From Telmatactis stephensoni (lineage: Eukaryota; Cnidaria; Anthozoa; Actiniaria; Isophelliidae): a DNA stretch of 64,000 bases. The position numbers were made by a program, and so were the translations under genes. How positions within the stretch are numbered: position 1 is the first letter of the stretch; each line of letters opens with the position of its first letter. The notes under the pieces were generated by a model that saw nothing but the letters and a program-made list of their open reading frames with translations, had not been told where the DNA came from and did no database searches. Positions 45,591 to 57,350 of the stretch are shown in pieces. The stretch covers positions 62,001 through 126,000 of the forward strand of contig JALIZF010001465.1 in the NCBI GenBank assembly GCA_029948255.1, in the 5' to 3' direction.

Positions 45591-48040
45591 CCTTCTGATG
45601 GAAAACTCTCCCTGCCAATCTCTTCTCAATTACTGACCGCCATATTCTTGATTCCTTTATAACGAAGGAGCCACCATTGATGTCTTAAGTTTGACAAGAG
45701 TTTGGCAGCTATAAGAGAAAAACAAAAAGATAAATAACATTCAGAACATGTTGTAGTAGCCAGCTGTATTCACTGAAGTGTCTACAAATTTTGATATTAA
45801 TATTGGTTTTGTTTCACCATTTAATCAATTCAAATCATGATAGCATTCAAAAATATTATAATTATCATCTTTTGAATGTAAGAATATGTTCAACGTAAAT
45901 AATCTGAAGATATTTGTCTTTAAGTTGTAGATGTGTATGTGTGGATGACTACTGTGCATCAGAATAAGAAGCAAATATGGCAAAAATATCAAGAAAAATG
46001 CAAAAGATTGATAATACCTTTCAACCTTTGTGGCTGTTTATCCAAATCATCAGAGGGTTTCACTGCTTGAAGCAGTGACATTAGTACCCCAATGGCATTC
46101 TTCTCCTCTGTCAAAACTGTCAAGAAAATTTTCTAACTTCCTCAAAATGAGTTCCATTTACCAAGAACTCATACACTTCACCATCAGGAGAAGTAACATG
46201 CAGTGTTATACCCTCAAAGTTAATGTAAAGAGTGTGACATAGGTCATCTGTCATGTTATGTCAAGCGCAGATAATACATAAAATCATTGTTCATCAATTC
46301 TGTTCGGTCTACGCCATATGTCTAATATGTCTTGTACTCCTTGCACACTAAAGTCATACCTTTGGCTGAACTATTAAGAAATCCCTTGTTGTTCAATCGT
46401 GTTTCTCTCAGAATTAGTAAATAGAAGGTTGACAAATTCCTTTCTATATAATGGTGATGCATATCAGTAATGAAGTAATACAGAAAAATTCTTGAGAGAG
46501 CAAGCTGCTGGAAGTTTTTGTTTCAATTTCCTTACAACCTGTAAAATTTCTTCATACAAGATAGTGTTGGATGCTTTGTCTTTTTTTGGTGACTGCTGTT
46601 CTTTCCTGGCATCAAATTGTAACTGGCTCTGAAGAGCTATCAGTCACGATAGGCTGACCAAATTTTCTTGGGCCACGAGTGATAAATCATGATTTAAAAA
46701 TCTTATAACATTTATAAATGCCGAAAAATGACGGCTGATGGTACTGCTTTTTCCATTGTTCGGACAACCAGGCCGAAACAAAAGCATTTTAACTTTGTTC
46801 TGGGGAGTAAGCTTGAAACTGGCGCCAAATGTTAATATTTGACATTGTCTTCTCCTTGATGGTTCAGACTCATTTGGTTTCCATTTTGAAGAAGAACCCT
46901 GATGACAAACAGTTGGATTATCCGGATTATATTAACAAGATTATAACGTTATTCGTAGCAACCACGAATTTGGTTATTTCAATTTACTACACTTTTTAAC
47001 TGTAGTAAGTTCCTAAACTTAATACCCTTACTGCACTTCCTAGGCTTACTACACTTACTCCGCCTACCATACTATTTATAACTTTGATAGAAAACACTTC
47101 CTAACATCATGGTCACTGCATGAGGGAAACAAATTTGAAGAGCCGTCAGGTGTCTGAAGAGAAAAAAGATTGACCAAAAAAATCTTATGAAATATATATT
47201 TCATATTGTCGTATTGAATTCACTATAAACTATTAAATCTATTGAGTGCACAGCAACTGATCTTAAAAACTGAACTGTAATGTTAAGATGCCACAGATAT
47301 TTTTTTCTTTTTTTTTCTTTTTGTTTCCCCCTTTTTGTTAGCATATCTAGGAAAAAACCTGCACATGCTCGGTCATTCATTGTGCTTTTGTTAACTTGTG
47401 CAACTTGATTTTACACTTGCTTCCAAACTAGATGGTTTTCACAGAATATTCAAACTTGGAGTCAATTCTTGAAATTATATACATAATACATATTTTTGTT
47501 GTGCAAAGTATTTCTCTATTTTTTGGGAAATCTGAACATTTTATTTTATTTTTACATTTCTTGCTAGAAGACCAATACACAATCACGCACCGATTATCAT
47601 TCACTTTCGTCTGACTTGCTTATTTCAAGTATTATGCAAGACGAATACCAGAATCATTATTTCTGCAGTGGCATAGCCTGGTCTGAATCACTAAGGACAA
47701 TTTAGAATTGTTAAGACTTTAAAAAACGTTTGTGTGGCTAGGCATCAAATACATTTTGACAGATGAACACTGCAATGTGAATTTAGTAAGCTGCAGCTAA
47801 CTGATGCTGTAAAAAAGTTAGTTTCCCAACAAAAAAGGGACTAAGAAAAAAAAACATTACATAGATCAAATGTATATGCCTTTAACGCCACAGCTATAAG
47901 AGAGAAGGGCATAATATTCATATAATCATTGAATATTTTTTGAAAGGGTCACTGCAGTGATATCCTTTCACATATACTGTCCAAGGATAATTGTGCAGGT
48001 AACAATTACTGATTGAGTTTTTAAATTGAAGAAAACCATG
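45591..48040. other. No intact gene; decayed sequence
   Basis: Short fragments on the minus strand near 46590-46690 (RKFGQPIVTDSSSEP in one frame) look coding-derived but contain stops. A pyrimidine/poly-T tract lies at 47300-47330. Plus-strand open frames near 46030 and 47432 have no recognisable features. No RNA gene was identified. Confidence 0.4.
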
Positions 48041-48046
48041 ATCACG

Positions 48047-48172
48047 TCTTGCTCTTAGACAGATAAAGTGTCTTAGTGCATTGATAAAGGCTTCTGCATC
48101 CATCAAATTAGCGATTTCTATGTGAACTGCTCTAGTTTGTAAACAACTGAAAAATGCACAAAGTCTGTAGAA
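48047..48172 (-). pseudogene. BEL/Pao-type integrase fragment
   Basis: The minus strand reads FFSCLQTRAVHIEIANLMDA, followed by EAFINALRHFICLRAR. This matches the part of the BEL/Pao retrotransposon integrase core around TCLxTRAVHLEx...SFxxALRRFxxRRG. Only about 42 codons are recognisable, inside a 106-codon open frame whose ends are unrelated. The rest of pol and the LTRs are absent. Confidence 0.65.
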
Positions 48173-48519
48173 GGATCTAAGACTGCTGTGTTGATGAAGA
48201 AGTGGTAACTGGATTCTTTTAGCATATCTATCTACCAATGAAAATTACCCATTTCAGTAAAGCTCGAAAATAATTGTACATTGACCATAGTCTATTAGTG
48301 CTAAGCCATTAAAATGGAGAAACAATTGTCCCTCGGCCAATAATTTTTTTATAAGTAACGATCCAGGGATTCTTATCAGGGCAATTTAATTGGGAGGATG
48401 GAATACATCCATTGATAAGGTTGATCATACCAGCAGTAGCTTCTGGGTCCAAAATATGCAGGAATACTTCCTCTTGACATTTTTTCCTTCTGATATTGGG
48501 TCCTGACATTCTGTCCTGT

Positions 48520-49086
48520 CTAACATTCGGTCCTGACCTTTAGTGTTCTTCTGTCTTGCTCTTGGACAGATAAATCTTGAATTAAAAAAACTTTGTCTGC
48601 CAAAATTAATTCACCTGTTTGCATGTGTTTAATTAAGCCTGATTGCTGGACAATTTCCTTATCTGAAATAGATACAGGGTAACAATTACTAACAAAAGTA
48701 ATAACCCCATTAGGGGCCACACCTACTAAAACTTTAAAAGAGTTTATCCCCCTGTAACTTGAATATGTCAAACTTTGCTGACTCATTGACCCTGGGTTGC
48801 ACATTCTATATCAGTGCAGTCAATAAAAATTCTGCAGCTGGTAAATTGTGAAAATGAAGAAGGTGCACTTATTCTTGTCTCTGGAGGGAATTGTTGTCAT
48901 TATGTCTTTAGACAGTAGCTCATGTAGAACATGGATAAATGTTATAACAATATTAGAAATAGTGCTATGGCTGCAGGAATAAAGCTGGGCTATCTGAAGG
49001 TTAGTATAATTTTGACGTACTTTCATCAGTATTAAAAAGATCTGGTCGTTAAAACTTATTGAATCAGCTTTCCAATTAGAAAACAT
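48520..49086 (-). pseudogene. DDE_Tnp_4 (IS5/Harbinger/ISL2EU-like) transposase relic
   Basis: Two adjacent minus-strand frames together follow one protein family. First come DQIFLILMKVRQNYTNLQIA, CSHSTISNIVITFIHVLHEL and PSRDKN (49086-48870). Next, in another frame, is FIDCTDIECATQG (about 48815). Then come LTYSSYRGINSFKVLVGVAP, VSNCYPVSISDKEIV and LILADKVFLIQDL (48780-48560). The Asp of DCTDIE and of ILADK fit the DDE triad positions; the last Glu is missing because the frame decays before 48520. There are at least two frameshifts. Confidence 0.78.
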
Positions 49087-49184
49087 ACCATAGAATCCTT
49101 AAATCGAGCAGTATAATAAACTAAAATGTTGAACACTTCCCTTGTTGGTAAGCCTGTCTCCATTCTAATAACTTCTGTACTTAA

Positions 49185-49640
49185 AGTGCCCCTAACCCCT
49201 AAATTGAAATTTTGATAATCGTTTCTTCATGAATGGAAAAGCCTTATGGTTAAATATTTCAGGATAAAATCATCTCCTTTCTGAGAATTAAGCATTTGAA
49301 ATCTGAAAATGCAAATGAGATGACGTAGAAAAAGGACTACTTAAATATACAAAACGACTAGAGATGAATTTTATACCATTTTTTGATTTGCAAAACATAT
49401 TCATTGCTAAAGTACAAAGTTTGGTGAATATTTTTGCCACCCAATTCAAAAACACTTGTTTCAAATTGGAGACAAAATCATGCAAATTCCTTTTTTTTAC
49501 GTCACCTCATTTGCATTTTCTGACTTCAAATGCTTAATGCTCCGAAAGGAGATGATTTTATCCGGAGATATTTTACCATTAAACATTTCCATTCATGAAG
49601 AAACGATTATCAGAATTTCAAATTAGGGGTTAGGGGCACT
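49185..49640. mobile_element. 456-bp MITE with TTAA target duplication
   Basis: TTAA (49181-49184) precedes AGTGCCCCTAACCCCTAA, and the mirror image TTAGGGGTTAGGGGCACT is followed by TTAA (49641-49644). The inverted arms extend about 150 bp inward each (for example GATAATCGTTTCTTCATGAA, and GGAGATGATTTTATCC in the other arm). TTAA duplication fits the piggyBac or Kolobok groups. The nearby Kolobok-type element at 57080 could be a source of transposase, but its ends differ. Confidence 0.85.
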
Positions 49641-49971
49641 TTAAGTTGGATACAGAGTAGTGTGTGCTCATATATTTAAGAGATTGTTCTTTGTTTTCTA
49701 AGTCTCTTTTGAGACCCCCCCCCCCCCCCCCCCATGTCACCCTGCACCAAAGGTAACGACAAAAACCCTGCCCCACACCAAAATTTAAGGCACATTAGAA
49801 CATTTATGTAATAAGTTATTAATGTAATATAGAACTAAGCTTACCAGTTACCTGTGATTGTTTGGGGGCAATAAGAGTTTACTGAATTAACTTTACTAAT
49901 CTTGTAAAATATCGGTCATTTTCATTCTTCTTGGATGCAGAGCAGCAAATAAGTCAATTAGTTTATCTAGA

Positions 49972-52275
49972 TCAAGAAACATGGCTCTGGGAGTACATCA
50001 TTGCCAGTCCATTTAGTCTGTCATGGGCCATTGTATTTCTTAAATAGTTATTTAAGTTGCGTAGGGTGGAGATGGATCTCTCACATGAGGCAGAGGAAAT
50101 AGGAACAGTTGCAAGGATTTGCAGGATAGTGTAAAGATTCACAAAAGCTTGCTGATCAATATACTCAAGAGTTGTTGATATTCTATCAGGAATATCCGCT
50201 CCTCTAGCATGCTGGTCCCTCCACATTCTTTCCCAAAGCAAACGTTCAGCATCTAGGCCAGCAATGTTAGGTATGTCTTGCCTATAATGATCACAAAATT
50301 CTTGAACGTTTTGCTTCCAAGTCAAATCATTTCCCAATAAAACCGATGGAATGACTGACAGACCTTTATAACACTGGTACACCTCATCCTGAAATCTAGT
50401 GTTGAGGTGCTGGAGGGAGTGATCAAGAAAGACTGTAGTAACGTTAATCCTGTAATAATCTTCTGTAGTCATAGCTGGGGCATTGGCCCTGTGGACCTGT
50501 CTTTGAACTATCCTGGGCATACTTGGTTGAACTGTAACACTTCCAGCCAGATTGACAGCTTCATTAAATAGTTGATGGTGCCTGGCATCAATGTCAGTTT
50601 GCATTTCTGTCAGAGCTGACTGCAAATTTTTAATTTCAACCTTTGCTTTCAGTAGATCAATTTCTTTCCTTTGTAGTTTTACTGTGAGTGGCCTGGTTAG
50701 GTCTAAGATATGTCTGACAATGACAGTTGTAACAATGAAAGGGAAATCAATAGCATTTAACAAGGCTTGTGCATCATTTCTGCTGTTGATATTCCAGTCT
50801 CCATACCCTCTATCTCCATCTCCATCTCTATTCAACGCAATGTCCTCTAATGTAGACGTAATTGGCATCAAAAGTTCAACAATTCTATCCATACCATCAA
50901 TTCTGGCAATCCATCTTGTCTTGCACACATTAATAAGCACACGGTGATTATTATTAGGCAGTGGCTCTTTAATTTTAGAAATTAAATACTGCTGTCGTTT
51001 GGGTGAATTGCTAAAAAATTCAGATATTTTTCGCACAGTGCCCATCATATTTCTTACAAGTGGCAAGGAACAAGTGTCAGCAACACAAAGGTTCAGTCTA
51101 TGATTCATACAGTGTACGTATATTGCTTTTTCATGTGCTGCTTTAATAAGTGAAGAAGCTCCATTTAGTCGCCCAGCCATATTTCCGGCACCATCGTAAC
51201 ACTGTCCACGACAGTCAGCCATAGACAATCCTAACTCAGCCACAACATTTAGTATCAATTCCTTTATTGCCTGTCCTGTAGTTCCTTCTTCACAAAGGTA
51301 AAAACCAACAAATTCTTCCCTGATAACTTTACTGGAATCGACAAATCTGATCACAACAGAGAGATTTTCTTTATTAGAAACATCAGCAGCTTCGTCTGCC
51401 AAAATAGAAAAATATTTGGCTTCCCTGATTTCATGTGACAAACTATTTGTAATGTACTTGCCAACTGTTGTTATCATTTCGTTTTGGATTGTCTTAGAAA
51501 TGTAAGTGGCATTTCTTGCTGATGTGTCCAGGTGTTCCTGTAGCGTTCTATCACCGCTGTCAATTCGAAATGCAAGCAATGCTTGGAAATTGCCTTGAAG
51601 ATTCTCGTTGGTTGGGTTGTCATCTCGTCGACCTCTTAAGGGAACATTATTGCGACCACAGAAGATGACTGTTTTAAACAACGAGGACATAATTTCGCGG
51701 TTCTTGGCGATTTGTTGTTGCATCAGGTTGTCTAACTGCTGGTCAATTGGTACAGCTTCCTGCCGCATAGTTCTACAGAAATTGTCCATCGCAATAACCG
51801 ACATATTGTGAACTTGACACTTCCCGTTTGAATGACTGATAAGGCGTCCCATCGTAGTTGTCCAAAAGGTCAACGGAGACTTCACTAACTTGTCCAGTTT
51901 ACTTGCATTTCGACCACATTCCTTCGCAAATATGACACATGGTAGACAAAATGCTCCATCCAGGTATTTTGAATACTTCAACCAAGGGAACTGTTGAAGC
52001 CAGGCAGGATTAAACTTTCGCGATCTGCCGCTCTCCTTCGACTTTGGAAAAGCAAAGTTAGCTTCTTGAACGGGACTCCACACGTTCTCAATGAATTCCA
52101 GCTTTCTTTGATCTGAAAGATTACTTAATTCTTTAAATTCAAGACCAATATCAAATCGAGAGCAGTCTTCTTTTCGAAAAATTGGTTCGCCACGAGAAAT
52201 ATTATTCACTGCCATGTCAGTTTGTAATGTTATGATATGTGTAATGTGAGGCTCACTAGTTCCAACTAGTTCCAT
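49972..52275 (-). CDS. hAT-family transposase with TTF-type N-terminal domain and HATC dimerisation end, 767 aa
   Basis: One uninterrupted frame. An N-terminal TTF/BED-like region has FNPAWLQQFPWLKYS, GAFCLPCVIF and a downstream His/Cys area. The RNase-H-like core has D294 (LADEAADVSNKENLSVV), D361 (CYDGAGNMAG, then VHCMNHRLNLC) and E732 in the HATC motif SSASCERSISTLRNL. This is a cut-and-paste transposase. The frame is open to 52320 but begins there with GTG; the first ATG is at 52275, so that start is chosen, though a spliced upstream exon is possible. A TIR-like end lies 360 bp upstream at 52632-52645. A matching left end was not found: a 17-C run at about 49717 sits where it should be. 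No stop or frameshift is seen, so the protein could be functional. Confidence 0.88.
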   Translation of the reverse strand: MELVGTSEPHITHIITLQTDMAVNNISRGEPIFRKEDCSRFDIGLEFKELSNLSDQRKLEFIENVWSPVQEANFAFPKSKESGRSRKFNPAWLQQFPWLKYSKYLDGAFCLPCVIFAKECGRNASKLDKLVKSPLTFWTTTMGRLISHSNGKCQVHNMSVIAMDNFCRTMRQEAVPIDQQLDNLMQQQIAKNREIMSSLFKTVIFCGRNNVPLRGRRDDNPTNENLQGNFQALLAFRIDSGDRTLQEHLDTSARNATYISKTIQNEMITTVGKYITNSLSHEIREAKYFSILADEAADVSNKENLSVVIRFVDSSKVIREEFVGFYLCEEGTTGQAIKELILNVVAELGLSMADCRGQCYDGAGNMAGRLNGASSLIKAAHEKAIYVHCMNHRLNLCVADTCSLPLVRNMMGTVRKISEFFSNSPKRQQYLISKIKEPLPNNNHRVLINVCKTRWIARIDGMDRIVELLMPITSTLEDIALNRDGDGDRGYGDWNINSRNDAQALLNAIDFPFIVTTVIVRHILDLTRPLTVKLQRKEIDLLKAKVEIKNLQSALTEMQTDIDARHHQLFNEAVNLAGSVTVQPSMPRIVQRQVHRANAPAMTTEDYYRINVTTVFLDHSLQHLNTRFQDEVYQCYKGLSVIPSVLLGNDLTWKQNVQEFCDHYRQDIPNIAGLDAERLLWERMWRDQHARGADIPDRISTTLEYIDQQAFVNLYTILQILATVPISSASCERSISTLRNLNNYLRNTMAHDRLNGLAMMYSQSHVS

Positions 52276-52600
52276 ATGAGTCTTTAGCCAATCAAAATCA
52301 ACCTTGACTAGTTCCACCACACAAGACCAGCCAATAGAAAACTACTTGGACTAGTTCCACAGTAACAATAGGCACAAATCGAATTGAAAATCCCGTGGCT
52401 CCCTACCCTAAATAGTGACATTTTTGCCATTTCACTGAACGAGGACGGAATTTGAAGAATTTTTTCTCGGAAGAAGACCGGAAACGATCTTTAAACAACT
52501 TAAAATACATTCATAAATGGATTACCTGTGGTTGAAAAACTGACAAAATATCGACGTTTTCATAGATTGATTTGAAAAATTACCAAGCTTCAAAAAATTT

Positions 52601-52645
52601 GACTAGTTCCATGGAATAAGTGGAACTAGTCTGGATCCACCCCTG
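52601..52645. mobile_element. hAT terminal inverted repeat and subterminal motifs
   Basis: TGGATCCACCCCTG at 52632-52645 is the reverse complement of CAGGGGTGGATCCA, a typical hAT end. Just inside, GACTAGTTCCA (52601) pairs with TGGAACTAGTC (52621-52631) as an 11-bp hairpin. The same 9-12-mer GACTAGTTCCAC recurs at about 52305 and 52353, and GGAACTAGT occurs twice in the first codons of the gene. These repeated sites are candidate subterminal transposase-binding sites. Confidence 0.65.
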
Positions 52646-53211
52646 CTAACAACACTTCATTTGTTGATATCCTAGCCGAACTGTAGGCCACAGACACGGA
52701 AGCTACCGCCTGTTGCAAGTCGCCAACTCTCTCTTCAAAACTCACTGGTCGTCGCATCCTTGTGACATTTTTCTGCAGGTCTCCTATTACGAGGTCACAA
52801 ATGTATTCGAAGGTTGGTCTTGTAACTCAAAATTGTTCCTTCCATAATTTTTTTTATGGGATGTTATGGGATTCCTTTGTAATATGGGTTTCCTGTGTAG
52901 CTCATGGCGTGCTGGACAAATGGAGGCTTGTCATGACTCAAACATATAACAGATCACGCATTTGAATTCTTCGGCAATGTTGATAGTACCATCTACTACT
53001 ATTGTGCTGCCGTAAAAGTGGCAGTTGAATCCCACTAGCATATTTTGATACTAGAAAGGAATATCCATTGTGGCAAAGCTCAAACAGAATTGTACAGTAG
53101 CAACAAAGACTCTTAGTTTTAGGATATTCAAAAGAGAATAAATATTTTTCTAGCCAATCTTCTTGTATCAGCAAAAAAACAACTTTTATCACTGCAATTA
53201 TATCCACTGGT

Positions 53212-53660
53212 GTGATAATGGCACTTAACGACTACAATGACCATGTTGGTCTTGGAGTCAAGTACTTCAAGGAGACAGCAACAGCTATCCGTGGTGCTAT
53301 CATCCTTGCTAAACTGTTTGTTATTCCAGTTAGACGTGGTTACTGGGGCAACAAGATTGGTCAACCACATACTGTCCCTTGCAAGGTTACTGGCAAGTGT
53401 AGTTTCTACCAGAGTGCATCTTATCCCTGCCTCAAGAAAAACTGGTGTTGTATCAGCTCCTGTACCAAAGAAGCTGCTTCAGATGGCTGGAATTGAGGAT
53501 TGCTATACTTCTACTAGAGGACAAACGGCTACTCTTAGAAACTTTGCCAAAGCCATTTGCAGCCATCTCCAAGACCTACTGCTATCTTACACCTGACATG
53601 TGGAAGGAAACAAGGTTCAAGGTTCACCAAGACCCCTTCACTGTACTATATGCTATGTAA
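53212..53660 (+). pseudogene. RPS2: Ribosomal protein S2 (uS5) retropseudogene 2
   Basis: It starts in the middle of the protein ([15 protein letters not shown]) and continues through [17 protein letters not shown] and VPCKVTGKC. The frame then shifts near 53400 to [20 protein letters not shown] and [10 protein letters not shown], and shifts again near 53555 to [15 protein letters not shown]. It is intronless and more strongly 5'-truncated than the copy at 14009. Single-base differences between the two show that they decayed independently. Confidence 0.88.
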
Positions 53661-56430
53661 CATACTATAAGGAACATACAATTCCACTTGCGATGAGGAC
53701 ATGCCACATTTAAGACCAGTGTCTTTGTGTTTCTGATATGGATTGCCATCTTAAGCCTAGAATTGAACCAATGAGCTCAACTTCTTTTCCAATGTTACAG
53801 TATTCATGTTGAATTATGAACATGGACACTGAAAAAAAAAAGTCAGTCTTCTTAATTATGACATAATTATTGTACAAAAAATTAAATGGTGATAACCCAA
53901 AACTCTCTTGAACTGTGGATTGTCAATTCAACAGGAAATAAAAACTGTTGTTCCTAATATTGAATTCTTATCCATTTATTTTTTCAAATGTGTTTAGGCA
54001 CTTGAATCATTGTTCCTCACAATGATTTTTAAATTTTTGTATCTACTGCAGAATGCAGTAGATACTATGTCATCGTGTTGAAAATGGATATACTTCATGC
54101 TTCACTCAAATTATAAGATCACGGTATATTGGTATTCACCAGAACATGTATGAGTTCTGAAACGAAGTTCTATGCTTGTTAACAATAGAAAGTGTTAACA
54201 ATAGAAAAGTCGGAATATTTTCGGAAAATACACGGGAACAAACAAGTAAAGGCGAAATGACATACGAATCCACGACCGAATGTCTTTCGGAATCACGGAC
54301 AGGTAACTGACAAGCACGAAGTTCCATGTGACTGACGACTGTTTACAAGTTTGACAGGAATTCAAGTCAAAAATCTCAGTGGTAAGTGATGTCTTTAACA
54401 ATGATTTTATGCCCATTGATAAGGTTTAGCTTTAATAGAATGTGTCAGGTTTATTCTTATGGAGAATTTTAAAATCATTATTCAATTTTGAGGTCGTTTT
54501 TGAGTGGCGGTAAGTAATAGAATATTGAAGAGTTCGTCTTGATCTCGTGGAGCCTTTCGCAAATATTCTATCTTTTAGCAACAGTAATCAAGATTACAAT
54601 GATTTCATGTAAACTATCATCAAATAACTCACTTCATTGTACAATATTTCAGCTCCTATTAAGGAAATGTAGCTTAATGGCCTTCGGCAGTATGTACGAA
54701 GAGCTCAAACGTGGATCTTGATTGCGGGCCAAACAAATACTAGTAACTCCTTTTATAAAACCTATGACACTGTCTATGAAAGTTGTCTCTATTGATGGAC
54801 GTAAAAACATTGTTAAAAATATCACTTGCCAAGTTTTTCCGAACGTTTAATTTCCGAAAGACATCTGAATCGAGGTAATAACAAACTGCCCTGTCCAACT
54901 CCATAAAAATCTTCATCACTCTTCGTGTTTTTCTTTCCAATTAATGCATTTCACATTGTCAAACATATTTCTATAAAACTTTTGCAGTAGATGCCCACTG
55001 AGACAGTCACTTTGTTTACAAAGAAATAAAAAATGAACAATTTGAAAAATATCAACCTGAATGAAAAGCTTAACACCTTATGAGGACAACAGCACAGTGA
55101 ATAATTTGAGTTTTGAAAAGTGCACTGTTATACAAGAACGAAATAAAATGATTTCAATTGCATTTCAGTTGCTGGTGTCTACCTATTTTTTTTCTCAATT
55201 TTTTAATTTTTTTTATTTATGTTGTGTCTCAGTGTGGTAGCTGATATTTTGATATTTGTTGCTCCTTGTAACGCTCGTGGCACATTGAAAACTACTACAA
55301 ATGTTTTTACAGTCCTACCAGCAGTTATCCATCTGCCAATAGAGGACAGGTGGTAAGCTTCCTTCCTATTATGAACAAAATTTCAACTAAGTCATGGAAG
55401 CTCCATGCTATTCAATTACAAGGTTTATTTAGTATAATACTGTTATCTTTTTAGATATGAACGATGAACATGATGTTGAGGGTGGTATTTGAGTCTTGCT
55501 CCCATCTTAGGAGATCGAGAAAACACCAAGAAAGTTTTTGTCCATGTGAGAATACACCAGTCACCTGGATTTTTAAGCACTTTGTATACTCCCCCTCAAT
55601 CTGTTCAATATCAATAGCAATTGTCAGTGGAATAAATGCATTCAAAGTATTATTATTTAAAATTGAACTATTCCCTAACCAGAAATTGAGCAGGGCCGTG
55701 CTGGAGAAAACTTCTTTGTCCAGTTCCTTTTAGCAACAGTGTTCTTCTCAAGTGCACTTTTGGCAACATTTGTGTGCTGAAGCAAACCCAAACACTGCTG
55801 CGTAAAAAATAATGCAATCGTGCTGGTAAGAATGGAAAATGTCCAGTATGAAATGCTCAAGCTTTAAGCTTCATCCTCTTCTCGTGGCTAATTTTAATCA
55901 GTTTCCTACTCAGTGGCCTGTCTCACCTTAGATGGTATATAGAAATGAGGTAGGTTAGTTTTTGCCTGATCCATTCCATCAACTATTATTGATGAATATC
56001 GTTTTGGATGTTTCTTTGCCTTTGTTTGGTGTTTGTAGTATTTTTGCCTCGTACCTGTTTTTGTCAAACAGAAAATGAGCTAGCAAGATGTTTTTAAAAG
56101 TTTATTTCATTGCCTATTCATTATTTTCACTCACAATTGTTGCTTCAGATGTATTTCTTTGTTCTCCAACCAGTGAAGACGCCTTTGTTAGCCTCTGACT
56201 TTGAAGGTGTGCTTGTTAAGTAGAGTACACACCTCACAGTTCGTGAATGTTTGAACCTGCGGGAGATTCCAAATGTCTGCATCAGGTGTTCCATTTTATT
56301 TAAAAAAGTACAGAAACAAGTAAACATATTTAATCATGTATCTTCAATGTTCTCTGCAGAAATCAGGACTGATCAGTAGGTCAGTACAAATATTACAGCC
56401 CTTTTATCAATAATAAAAGACTGGAGCTGT
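53661..56430. other. No gene seen
   Basis: Only short open frames without domains are present. A perfect small hairpin GTATCTACTGCA-GAA-TGCAGTAGATAC lies at 54039-54065 (12-bp stem, 3-base loop), and a direct repeat GTTAACAATAGAAA lies at about 54178-54208. No RNA gene could be assigned to the hairpin. Confidence 0.4.
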
Positions 56431-56441
56431 TACCTCCGGAA

Positions 56442-56755
56442 TTATGACATTGGAGAAGTCCATCTTCCACATTCTATAAAAAATTGTGTGTAGCTCAATG
56501 GTGTTTTGCTTAAAATGTCTCCTGCCTGGAAAGCCTGTTGGTAGTGTCCATATACCTCTGCAAGAGTGGAGGAGATACCGTCCTCATGAGATATGTTGGA
56601 GATGATCTGGGAATCGAGAATGTGCATTAATAAAGTGGTTGGAGTCCTTGACCTGGGAGGCGACAAGTGGGACAAGTGCTTGAGAAAATGGTCAAAAAAG
56701 ATGGATAGTCTTTCCATTGCCAGAGATGATGGGGCGTCCTGGTGTGTCCTTCTTT
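56442..56755 (-). pseudogene. Penelope-like reverse transcriptase fragment
   Basis: The minus strand reads KDTPGRPIISGN (about 56750-56715) in one frame. It is then followed, offset by one base, by ERLSIFFDHFLKHLSHLSPP and, near the end, ISNISHEDGISSTLAEVYGH. This order matches the Penelope-like RT signature GRPI(V/I)SG...IS.x.D..LKP...SLYTNIPHxEGI. The conserved YTNIP is degraded and the rest of the RT and the endonuclease are absent. Confidence 0.6.
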
Positions 56756-57246
56756 TGAATTTTTATGGCTAGTGCCTCGGAACAGATTTATTGATTTGGA
56801 TTTTTGTCTTCAAATGAAAACTTGTTATTTTTACAAAAAAAATTGTTTGGGCTTCCTGTGGTCATCTCGGTCAATCCACGAGTTACTTCGCCATTGGCGG
56901 TTTGATTACTTAAATGTGTCAAATTCATTATTATTTTAAAAACAAACATGCAGGTGTTTCAGCCCCCAATTCAGCCAGTGCAAACATGTATTTCCTTGCA
57001 AGACATTTCAAAACACAAGTGCCTTCTTTTTTATCTGCCCCATAACATTAAACGTTTTGGTATTTTTGTCGAGCATTAAAGGGGGACTAGCACGAAAGTA
57101 CTACGAAAATGGACCATCATTTAACTAAAATTTTCTTGCTCTAAATGATGAAAAACAACTTATTCCTTCTTATTTCGCTGAAAAAATGATGTTTTTATCC
57201 ATTTACGGTACCAAAATCAACATAAAAAGTGCTTGAATCGGCTCTC

Positions 57247-57325
57247 CGCCATTGCTGGACTGTCGCCAGCTTGTTCCGCATTTTTTTTGTACAGCGGTCG
57301 GTACGTGACGTCAGTTACTTGAGGC
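57247..57325 (+). promoter_or_regulatory. Left TIR inner part with CRE, upstream of P2X7-like gene
   Basis: This holds the perfect CRE palindrome TGACGTCA (57306-57313), 38 bp before the ATG at 57351. The same CRE-containing block is present inverted at 63891-63909, upstream of the transposase ATG at 63787. The terminal repeats therefore appear to double as matched promoters for both genes. Confidence 0.6.
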
Positions 57326-57350
57326 ATGAGATCAGGCAAAATAGAGAAAC

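Noticed and set aside
48181..53045. Apparent shared motif between 48181-48245 and 52960-53045 (IQLPLLxQHxS on minus)
   Set aside because: Similarity is about two-thirds over 40 bases only, with no extension; likely chance or very old repeat.
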